Notes under the pieces: generated by a model
Told to the model about the DNA's origin: nothing
What the model saw: only the letters and a program-made list of their open reading frames with translations
Database searches by the model: none
NCBI GenBank assembly: GCA_958009085.1
Contig: OY253669.1
Location: 124,001 to 188,000, forward strand
Source of the DNA: Protoeuglena noctilucae
Taxonomy: Eukaryota; Chlorophyta; Pedinophyceae; Marsupiomonadales; Marsupiomonadaceae
Direction of reading: 5' to 3'
Length of the DNA: 64,000 nucleotides
Program-made: the position numbers and the translations under genes
Shown: positions 56,158 through 64,000 of the stretch, one piece after another
Numbering within the stretch: the stretch's first letter is position 1
Layout: each line of letters opens with the position of its first letter

Positions 56158-57812
56158 TCACAAGAAGGTCGCGTCCCCCGCCAGCATGTCAGGTAAACTC
56201 AAGACCGGGGCGGCAGGGGCCCAGCCAGTGCCGCTGACCCAAGGGCCCGGCTGAGCGCTCCCTCGTGCAGCCTCCCCGCGCCCGAGGCTGCCCCCCAGGC
56301 CATCCATCCCGTGCCCCTCCATCGCGAAGCCCTCCCGCGAGCCACTCGACGATGCCGAGAAGTCAGATGAGGAGCTGTCGCCCATTGACCGCTCCAGGGG
56401 CCCCCGCCCCACGGTGGACGGGGCAGACCCGACGAACACGCCGCGGCGGCGGATGTGCTCGAGCGCCCTCTCGATCGCGATACGCTTCTCCTCCTCGTAG
56501 CTCTCGGCCACGGGGCCCGGTTGCGTGGGGCAGGACGACGGCACATCGTCGGCAGCGAGGGCCGGGGTGCGCGCCGCCGGCACCGGCATGCCAGGCACCG
56601 CTCCCGCCGCGTCCCCGCTCGCGCCGTCGCTGCGCCGGGGTGGGTGCACCGCGCGGCCGGCACGCATCTCCAGCGCACGGAGCTGGGCGAGGAAGCCCGG
56701 GTTGGGTTGGACGGTGGGCCGTGCCGCCCGTAGCGTGTCGAGCGCCTCCTGGAGCGTCATGCCGCGGCGGAGGATAAGGTAGGCCGCGACCAGCGTGGCG
56801 GAGCGGGAGACTCCGGCGTAGCAGTGGACGAGGACCCCGCCCGAAGCACGGCCACGGTCGATGAAGGCGGCGATGGGCTCGAAGTGCACTGCGCGGGAAA
56901 ACGGAGCACCGGCGATCGCGAGGCGGCGCAGGGTGGCGGATGCGGCCGCGGCCCCTCGCGGCAGCAGCGGAGCACACCTGAGAGGTCCTCCGTCGCACAG
57001 TCGTGGACGTCCAGCGCCATGTACTCGATCTCTTCCTTGTAATAGCAAGGCACAATAGGACTGCGAGGGCGCGAGGGTTGGGGTTGGCGGGAAGGGGCGG
57101 CCAGCGCCTGGCGAGGGAGCACGGCTGCGGCGAGGCACGGTGGGGTCGCGCAAGGGCAGGCGTGCGAGAGGGCCTTGTTCGCTCGGCGAAGGGGCGCGCA
57201 GAGCCAGTATGATCCATGACACTGTCAATTGCAAGAGGACGGCGTCGGGGGGCGCCGTCTCGCCTGGCGTTGACGATGTGGGAGATGCGGGACTTGGTCA
57301 AGCCCTCCTTGTTCTTCGCGGCGGCCAGGCACCCCACGAAGACGCCCGGCACGACCTCCAGCGGCACATTGTCCTGCTTGGAGAATATCTTGAGCTGCGA
57401 GCGCGGGGCCGACAACGTTGCGCGCCTAGGTTGCCAGGTCGCACCCTTCCACCCCCCGAGCCGCGTCGGCCCGCGCGCGGGAACACGGGAGAAAGCGGCG
57501 GCGCACCTTTTTCAAGGCCTCAATCGCCGCCGCCCGCCGCTGCTCGTCCCCCGCGTCGCGGGCGGGTGGCCCTGGCACGGGCTGAGGGGGCTCCCTGCAG
57601 GCGGCGACGTGCGGGGCCGATTGACGGGCGACAGCGAAGAAGGCGCGACTCTGCGCATGCGGGTAGCACGAGCGGCCGGCCCGGGGAACGGCCGGCCCGG
57701 CAAACAGCCGACGCGCTGCAGATATAGGTCAGCGGCCAGCCGCAGCGGCGCGGGCGCCGTTGGGACGTTCCGCGCGGCCGCAGGCACAATCCTGCGCTCA
57801 CCGAACGCCCAT
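56158..57812 (-). CDS. Dual-specificity protein phosphatase
   Basis: Five exons, complement(56158..56888, 56978..57060, 57264..57394, 57507..57594, 57802..57812), 347 residues. Cys-based DSP domain near residues 45-200: LEVVPGVFVGCLAAAKNKEG, RISHIVNA, CYYKEEIEYMALDVHDCATE (general-acid Asp), FEPIAAFIDRGRASGGVLVH, the P-loop HCYAGVSRSATLVAAYLI (HCX5R), then MTLQEALDTLRAARPTVQPN and PGFLAQLRALE. The 140-residue tail is Ser/Pro/Gly-rich with one helix (ESYEEEKRIAIERALEHI). Likely substrates are phospho-Tyr/Ser/Thr of MAP kinases, not shown here. The first exon is an 11-nt microexon (MGVR-) inferred from ATGGGCGTTCG|GTGAGC and phase. Intron 3 (57061..57263) starts CAG|GCGAGA with no GT donor in the needed phase close by. 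Confidence 0.85.
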
Positions 57813-57939
57813 GACCACGGCGCGGTCGTGCAGGGCGACGAAGCCGGGCGAGGACGAGGTGGGAAGCCCTGCAGAGGGACGGTTCCTCCGCCCTATTCGC
57901 GGAGAGCTGTAACTTGACCGGTGCACTACAAGGTCGCGC

Positions 57940-60900
57940 GTGGCCGTGCCGGGCATTTCGAGCGCGATTTACCGGAGCGACGCCAACCGTCACGTCAGAA
58001 ACAGCGTCAAGGGCGAGCGCCTGTTTGATGACATCAGGCAGCTCTTTCGGGCCGAGATAGGTGCGGGTGACCCGTGTGCGGGCGAGCTGCTCCGACCAGT
58101 TTGCACCACCCGGCCCCATGGATGGGGGGCAGCAGCTCGCGGCTCCAATGACTCCTGTGAGCCCGCAGGACTCTCTCGCGGAGAGGTGAGGCCTCGCATC
58201 CGCCCGGCCCTTGTGGTTTGTCCGCCTTGTCCGCCGCACACACGCGATGGCGTCCTCCACCCCGCCATCGCGGCGTAGTACACGAGTGATGGACGAGGCG
58301 GCTGCCTTGCACGAAGGCGCGCGACGATCGGCCGTCCCCGGCAGCTGCGTGCGTGCTTGGGGAGCATGTCGACCAAAAGCTCCACGCTTTGCGCAGGGCC
58401 ATGGACGGTCTGCAGGAGGCATTCGATTGGCAGGCGAACGGCAAGTCCGGCACGGCGAGCGCCGTCGCCAGGCTGTCTTTGCAGGACATTGCGTCGATGG
58501 TGAGGGCAAAGATTGTGGCCCCCGCCGCCGCCCGCGTTCCGTTTCCTCCGCTGTCCCGACCGCCCTCCTCTTCTTTGCTGTGGAAACGCATCGCCGGCCG
58601 CCTTCCGGCTCCGCAGGACGTCGGGGCGCTCGGCCAGAACTCCCGCCTGGCTGCGACTGCCAACGGCGCCCCGGGCGCGGCCCGCAGCGCCGGCTCGCCC
58701 CCGCAGTCCCAGCGACACGTCCCGCGCGGGTCGGTCCACGCGCACACCGCGCCACCCGGCTCGGTCCATCCCCCGGACACGCCGGGGCTGACACCAGTGC
58801 ATCCGGTGCACATGCGCTCTCTCCAGGCGGACACGCTCGACCCCGACGCCTCCTTCGCTTCCAACGCGGGCCGCAAAGAGCTCTCCCTCGCGCGCGAGCG
58901 CACCACCCTCGAGATCAACAGCGAGAACGTGCTGCGCGGGGAGATGACGCTGCAGCGCTTGCAGGCGAGTTGCCGTGCGGCTCCGTCGGGCGCCGCGCCA
59001 GGCGCTCGCCGGTGGGCCCTCGCGCGCGACCCGCCCGCGTGTCGCTTCTCGCGCAGATGGGGGAGCTGCGCGCGCAGATCGTCGAGCTGGACCGTCAGGT
59101 CCGCAGCCTGAAAGGGGAGCTGACGGTCAGCGAGCGCATGCGTTTCGCGCTCATGTGCGCGAGCCAGGGCCGCATGATGGAGGCCCGGCAGGCCATGGCG
59201 CCGCTGGACCGCGAGCTGCGTCGGCTCCAAAAGGCGCGCCAGGAATCGGAAGCGGCGCTGGAGGAGCTGCGGGAGTCGTCGGAGCGGAGCAAAGCGGAGC
59301 GCGAGCGGGCCGTGGGGGACCTGCAGCGGGTGCTGGCCACGCGGGAGGAGGACGTGGCGTCGGTCGCCCGGGAGTACGAGGGTCGCGTCGCGCAGCTGCA
59401 GGGAGAGGTGGCGAGGCTGCAGGGCGAGCTGGCGCACCGGGTGAGGCGGCGACGACGACGATGCCCCGCTGTCGTTCCATTCTTCGCTCTCATTCGCCTT
59501 GGGGACCCACTTCACCGCTCGCTTGATGCCGCGAATGGCAGCCGTGGGTGCAGACCCTCCCGGCGCTCCCTTCCCCGGCATTTTGTTCATATTTCTGCTG
59601 CTGCGCGCAGGACAACGAGATCCGCGGCATCGCCGACCGCACGGCCCTCGAGGCCACGCGGCAGGCCATGGAGGAGCTGCAGCGGGAGCGCGAGGAGCGG
59701 CATCGCGAGTCCAAGGACCTGGCGGCCAAGGTGAGGGATGGGAGACTGGAGAGAGGCAGTGAGAGTGAGTGCCAGTACCTGGCGGCTAAGGTGAGCCACG
59801 GGCAGACTGGAGAGAGACCATGGGCGTAAGATAGGTAGAATGCCTGCCCGCCGCGATGATGGTAGCGTTTGGGCTCAAACCCACACCCCACCCCTGCCTG
59901 GCCCCTCCCATGCGAACCGCCCAGCCCTGCGTCGTCGGCCCCAGTACCAAGCCCAGATGCGCGAGCAGCGTGCGCACAGCGACAGGCTGCTGGAGGAGGC
60001 CCGGAAAGAGATGGAGGAGGTGCGGAGGGCCAAGGACGAGGAGGTGGCGTCCCTGAGGGAGGCCCACGCGAGGGCGGCGCGGGAGGCGGCAGCCAAGCAC
60101 GAGAGGGAGATGGAGGAAGAGGCCGAGAAGGCCGCCATGATACGGTGCGTTGAGAGAGATGGGATGGGTGTTGGTAGCACGCGGATCTGTGGCGCTGGCC
60201 GGGTTTTTCGTGGCACTGGAAGCGGCGCTGGCTGCCTCGATTCGCGTTCGCTTCCCTGCTTCTCACTTGCGTCTGTCACTTGTGTCTTTCTTTCGTCATA
60301 CACTTATGTCTCACTTGCTTCTCACTTGCATCTTTGTGCTCCGTTCCACCCAGGCGCGAGGCGGCCCAGCGGTACGAGGCCCTGGTGAAGGAGGAGCGGG
60401 AGCGGTGGCAGGCCCGCGCCGAGCGCGCCGAGGCGGAGATCGACCGCGTGCGGCGCGAGGAGGCGCAGCGGTCGGAGGAGGACGCGCGGGCGGTGCGGGA
60501 GGCGGCGACCAGGGAGAAGGAACTGGCACTGGCGCGGGTGAGGGGTGGGAGCGGTGGGGTTTGGTGGGGTGGGGATTGATACGGAGCGGTCAAGTGTGTG
60601 AGGGGCTGGAGATGGAGAGCAGGGGTGCAGGGGTGCAGGGCTTGGGAGGTCTTGAGATAGTGGAGAGAGGGAAACAGGAGGTGATGCATTGCTTGTACGT
60701 GTGCCACCCCACAGGTGCGTGAGGAGGCGGAGGATGCGATCGACGCCGAGCGCCGTGCGGCGGAGGAGCTGCGCCGGGAGCACGAACGTGAGGTGCGGCA
60801 GCTGAAGGAGCGGTACGAGGGCGCGCTGCGAGACATGGAGGCAGCGCTGAGACGGCGGGCGGAGGAGGTGGTGGGGTCGCTGGAGGGGCAGCACCGGGGC

Positions 60901-63412
60901 GAGGTGGAGGCGCTGCGGGCGCGGCTGGAGGCGGGGGAGGGCGCGCGGGAGCGAAGGCTGGTGGCCGAGCTCGAGACCGAGCGGGCGCGCAACCGGGAGC
61001 TGGCGGCCGAGGTGGCGGCCGTGTCGGGGCAGTTCCGGTGGCAGGTCGACGCGCTGCGGGCCCAGGTGCGGGGGGCAGGGTGGGGCGGGGTCAGGCTTAG
61101 CATGCAGATGCCAGGGCAGGGCGGGTGCAGATACATGCGCTAGGCGGCCGGGCGTAAGCAAGCTGAAAGGCATGCCGAGGCATCCTGTGCATCGACCCAT
61201 CGCTGCTTGTTGTCGGCGTGGCGTGCAGGTGGAGGAGGAGCGCGCGGCTGCCGAGCGGGAGCTTCAGCAGTCGCGGCAGCGGGTGGAGAGCGAGGTGGCG
61301 CGGAGCCTGTCAGACAAAACGGCTCCCCTGCAAGCCGACGTGGCCCGGCTGGAAACGGAGGCGGCCATGCTGAGGCACCGGCTGGAGCAACAGGTGCCCG
61401 CTCGGGGCTGCCGGCGTCCATAGCCTGGACTGGCCCCATGTGTTCTGTCGTTCAAGTCGTCGCACTAGTTCAAGTCGTCGCAAGAAGGCATGGAAACCCT
61501 TTACTGGTACCATGACACGGCCTATGTGATCTCTGTTAACTGCAGGAGCAGCGTGCCAAGGACCATTACGAGGCAGAGCTGGGCCGCGTGCGCGTGGAGC
61601 ACCAGACGGTCGTCGCAGAGATGCGCAGGGCTCAGGGGGCGCTGGAGGGGCAGCTCAAGGCGGCCAAGCAGAGGTGAGCGCACGCGCGCTGGGCATGCCG
61701 GTCTGGGATGCGCATGGGCCTTTTGGATAAACAGCACAGCAGCCCCTGTGTCCACTCCAGCCGCATTGCCGTCAAGCCCTCGTTGCCATGTGTCCGACGC
61801 AAACAACCAGCACGTATAGCTACCTCCACTGCCAGGTGTCAACCTCGCCCCCACCGCTTCTTTCCCAGGCTTGCGGACGAGGCGGCGGCGGTGGAGGAGC
61901 GACTGGTCAGGGAGCGCCGGGAGGCTCAGGAGGCAATGCAGGAGCAGGAGAGGGGCTTCATGGACCGCGTGAGGGGCTACGAGCGGGAGATCGAGCAGCT
62001 GAGGGAGGAGGCGCGGGAGAGGATCGGGAGGTCCGGGTCCCAGGCAAGGGTAGCAGTGGAGGTTGCGGCATGAAGTGATACCGATACGGCAGCTGAGCAT
62101 GAAACTGAGACACCTCTCCTTGCCCTCGTGTCGCAGGCGAGGGAGGAGATCGATCGGGTGCTGCGGTCGGCGTCGGCGGAGTCCGAGCGGCTGCGGCGCG
62201 ACGCGGACGGCCTGCGCGGGCGGCTGCGGGAGGCGGAGGACGCGCTCGCCTCCGCGCGGGAGGACGCGTCCCGCCGCGCCGAGCGCGTCCGCGTCCTCGA
62301 GGAGGAGCTGCGGAGGAGCGGGGACGACCTGGCGGCAGCCTATGAGGCCGTGCGCAGGCACCGTGCCGAGCAGGCCGCGTACCGGGAGGTCGCCGAGCGC
62401 GCCGAGATGCTCCAGATGGAGCTGGGGGCGGCGCGGGCGGCCCTCGCGGACGCGCAGGAGCGGCTGGCGCGGTCGGGCGCGGGGGCCATCGGGCGCCGGG
62501 GGACCCCCAAGTGGGCGCTCCCCGGCGACGACGTGGGCTACACCGACCAGTACGAGGCGCACCGGGGCGGGCTGCCCGTCTACCCGCGCTTCTCCCCGGA
62601 GCGGTAAGGGCGCGCTGGGGCCGCGGTATGGCTGCAGGGGCAGGGGGGTTGACGGGATTGCTTAGCGCATCACAGTCCAGGCCCACCCCATGGTGTTTGG
62701 AAATAGATGGCATGTGACATACCATCTGTTGATGCAGAGCGTGAACGTGACGCCTCGCTGCCCACTTGATTGCGCAGGACTCGCGGCACGCGGGACGACG
62801 AGCCGGGACCGACGCCGCGGTCGGCGGGGCCCAAGCGTGAGGCTAATGCGGAGGCAGCCGCATCGCCTTCCGGGCGTATGGCCGGCGGGGGCCCCCGGAA
62901 CCCCGCGACGCGGAGCCCGTCGGGCCTGCACACGATCGTGCTGGCCAAGGACGCTTTAGGAGTGCGGTGAGTCACGACTGACGTGCACTGCACTGCTGCT
63001 TTTCTGATGCTGTCTGAGAACGCCTGCCCCATCTCCCTCGCAATCGCAAGGGACGTCGCGTCATGTCTTCTATGCATGGGGCTCTCACAGATTCGACGTG
63101 TTGGCTGGACATGGCTCTTAAGTGCATGTCTAATCATGCGCCTGCCCCACCCCTCGCCGCAGGATGGTAGGCGCCTCGCCCCCCAAACGAGAGCAGGCCA
63201 AGATCGAAGAGGAGATGGAAGAGGAGGCGGGGCCGGTTGCACCCCGGCCGCACCGCGTGGCAGCGTCGCCTCTGCGTGGGGCAACGGCGGTGTCAGGCTC
63301 CCCAGGGCAGCGGCACCTGCTGCTGCCCGGCGGCTGGGTGACGGACTATGGCGACGGCATAAGCGTGCCGGACCGGCGGGGGTACGCTTTGGGGGAGCTG
63401 GAGCGGCCGTGA
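57940..63412 (+). CDS. Large coiled-coil protein of unknown function (at least 1078 aa)
   Basis: Fourteen exons seen: 57940..58060, 58345..58499, 58617..58964, 59057..59440, 59611..59730, 59945..60144, 60354..60537, 60715..61065, 61229..61393, 61546..61673, 61869..62043, 62137..62603, 62778..62966, 63163..63412. The N-terminus (GISSAIYRSDANRHVRNSVK, FDDIRQLFRAEI, VDQKLHALRRAMDGLQEAF) looks globular or short-helical. From about residue 270 to 910 the protein is one long coiled coil rich in Glu/Arg/Ala (EIVELDRQ-like IVELDRQVRSLKGELTVSE, AATREKELALAR, LRREHEREVRQLKERYEGAL). The C-terminus is Pro/Gly-rich, ending RRGYALGELERP. No ATG precedes 57940 in frame, so a 5' exon is missing. Intron after 58964 starts CAG|GCGAGT; the one after 62043 is CAG|GCAAGG or a GT alternative. 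Possibly cytoskeletal or ciliary; unproven. Confidence 0.75.
59731..59800 (+). repeat. Tandem copy of exon end plus donor, coiled-coil gene
   Basis: The true junction ACCTGGCGGCCAAG|GTGAGG (59717..59736) is repeated about 60 nt later as ACCTGGCGGCTAAG|GTGAGC (59777..59796), with the following GGGAGACTGGAGAGA-type sequence also duplicated. Unit length about 60 nt. Confidence 0.85.
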
Positions 63413-63626
63413 CGGCCGCGTCGGTAGCCCATACGCGACACACAACACATGCTTGCCACATCGCTTGCGATTTCCCTCCCTCGCTGCATGCCCTTGTGTC
63501 CCTCAAGCGCTGCTCAATTTAATGGCTGCGCGATGGTTCCTACATCAACAGGCGTCTAATGAGACGGAGATCGGGACGCGTTGCGTCTCACCGAAGCGCC
63601 TCGCGACGGGTGCGGGTGCGGGCGGC

Positions 63627-64000
63627 TCAGCGGCGGTTGTCGCGGCGGTCGTCGCGGCGGCGGCGCTGCTGCTCCTGCTCCATGAGGATGACGAGGAGGC
63701 GGATGAAGATGCTCAGCACGTCCGTGAAGAGCTGCATGGCGTCCTTGATCACGCGAGTGGAGAAGGCGTCCGGGACGTGGGACTCCTCGGCGCGGGCGAT
63801 GATGAGCTGCGTGTCGAAGAGAACGTACCCTGCGAGCAAAGCGAGTCGCGTGGGTGGGTTGCGCAGCAGCATCGCAAGACACCAACCAGGCACCCAATCA
63901 TGCACGTGTTGTCAGTCATCTTCCAAGGCCCCGCGGGTGCCGGGACCCGCGCGCCCGCCGCGATGCCGAGGTCGTGCGGCGCTCACCCATGAAGACGGCC
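63627..64000 (-). CDS. Bax inhibitor-1 / TMBIM family protein, C-terminal part
   Basis: Two exons are visible, complement(63627..63829, 63987..64000 and beyond); the gene continues past the window edge. The last exon codes the family's C-terminal signature: GYVLFDTQLIIARAEESHVP (YDTQ motif with the conserved Asp of the Ca2+/pH-sensing pair), STRVIKDAMQLFTDVLSIFI (A..L..D..) and the last membrane segment IRLLVILMEQEQQ, followed by a basic tail RRRRDDRRDNRR. BI-1 proteins are multi-pass ER or Golgi membrane channels that modulate Ca2+ leak and cell-death sensitivity. Junction ATGG|GTGAGC to CTCGCAG|GGTAC keeps phase. Confidence 0.88.

Noticed and set aside
1-64000. CRISPR arrays, tRNA or rRNA genes, bacterial operons
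   Set aside because: None seen: no spaced palindromic repeats, no cloverleaf with recognisable T-loop GTTCRANNC in context, and all genes are spliced eukaryotic genes.

Overview
This is a GC-rich nuclear fragment from a photosynthetic eukaryote, most likely a green alga (Chlorophyta). The plastid cytochrome c assembly factor CCS1 and a plant-type soluble starch synthase point to Archaeplastida. Translation elongation is encoded by EFL, the EF-1alpha-like GTPase that replaces EF-1alpha in many chlorophytes. Genes are dense, lie on both strands, and carry many short introns of about 60-500 nt. I rebuilt exon chains by hand: every exon chain below keeps reading frame across its junctions, but no transcript data were available. 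A 200-base run of N (7936-8135) marks one assembly gap.

Layout. 1-2.7 kb: 3' end of an unidentified plus-strand gene, then an SRRM1-like PWI/RS splicing co-activator (-). 3.8-7.2 kb: CCS1 (+). 8.8-10.5 kb: EFL (+). 11-13.3 kb: TFIIB (-). 13.8-18.4 kb: a large Met/Gly-rich RS-domain protein of unknown function (-). 19-21.7 kb: a three-RRM RBP45/47-type protein (+). 23.2-29.1 kb: a 1430-residue coiled-coil protein (-). 29.6-30.6 kb: GET1 (+). 30.8-31.3 kb: organellar ribosomal protein uS19 (-). 32-35.4 kb: cytosolic-type aspartyl-tRNA synthetase (+). 35.6-37.6 kb: selenocysteine lyase/cysteine desulfurase (-). 38.2-38.6 kb: CutA1 (+). 38.6-41 kb: a RABL3/LIP1-like GTPase and a YciI-domain protein (-). 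41.3-46.3 kb: a secreted SIMPL-domain protein and starch synthase IV (+). 46.8-47.2 kb: a small MGC-acylated protein (-). 47.8-49.4 kb: an LRR protein (+). 49.5-50.1 kb: LTO1 (-). 49.9-53.1 kb: an ~860-bp direct repeat flanking 1.5 kb of unassigned DNA. 53.2-55.4 kb: proline dehydrogenase (+). 56.2-57.8 kb: a dual-specificity phosphatase (-). 57.9-63.4 kb: a second large coiled-coil protein (+). 63.6-64 kb: 3' end of a Bax-inhibitor-1 family gene (-).

These are ordinary housekeeping genes that do not form an operon or pathway, although several neighbours are divergent pairs (SRRM1/CCS1, RS protein/RBP, coiled-coil/GET1, SCLY/CutA1, YciI/SIMPL, LTO1/PRODH). Convergent neighbours can be packed to 17 or 34 bp.

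The striking features concern intron structure. (1) Ten introns, and perhaps thirteen, of about 107 begin with GC rather than GT, nearly always as AG|GCRAG. (2) Several introns contain serial, decaying tandem copies of the neighbouring exon edge together with its splice site; the outermost copy is the one used. Both concentrate in the aspartyl-tRNA synthetase and CCS1 genes. (3) The 860-bp repeat carries the first exon of LTO1 and the LTO1-PRODH promoter in two copies that look identical over about 825 nt.
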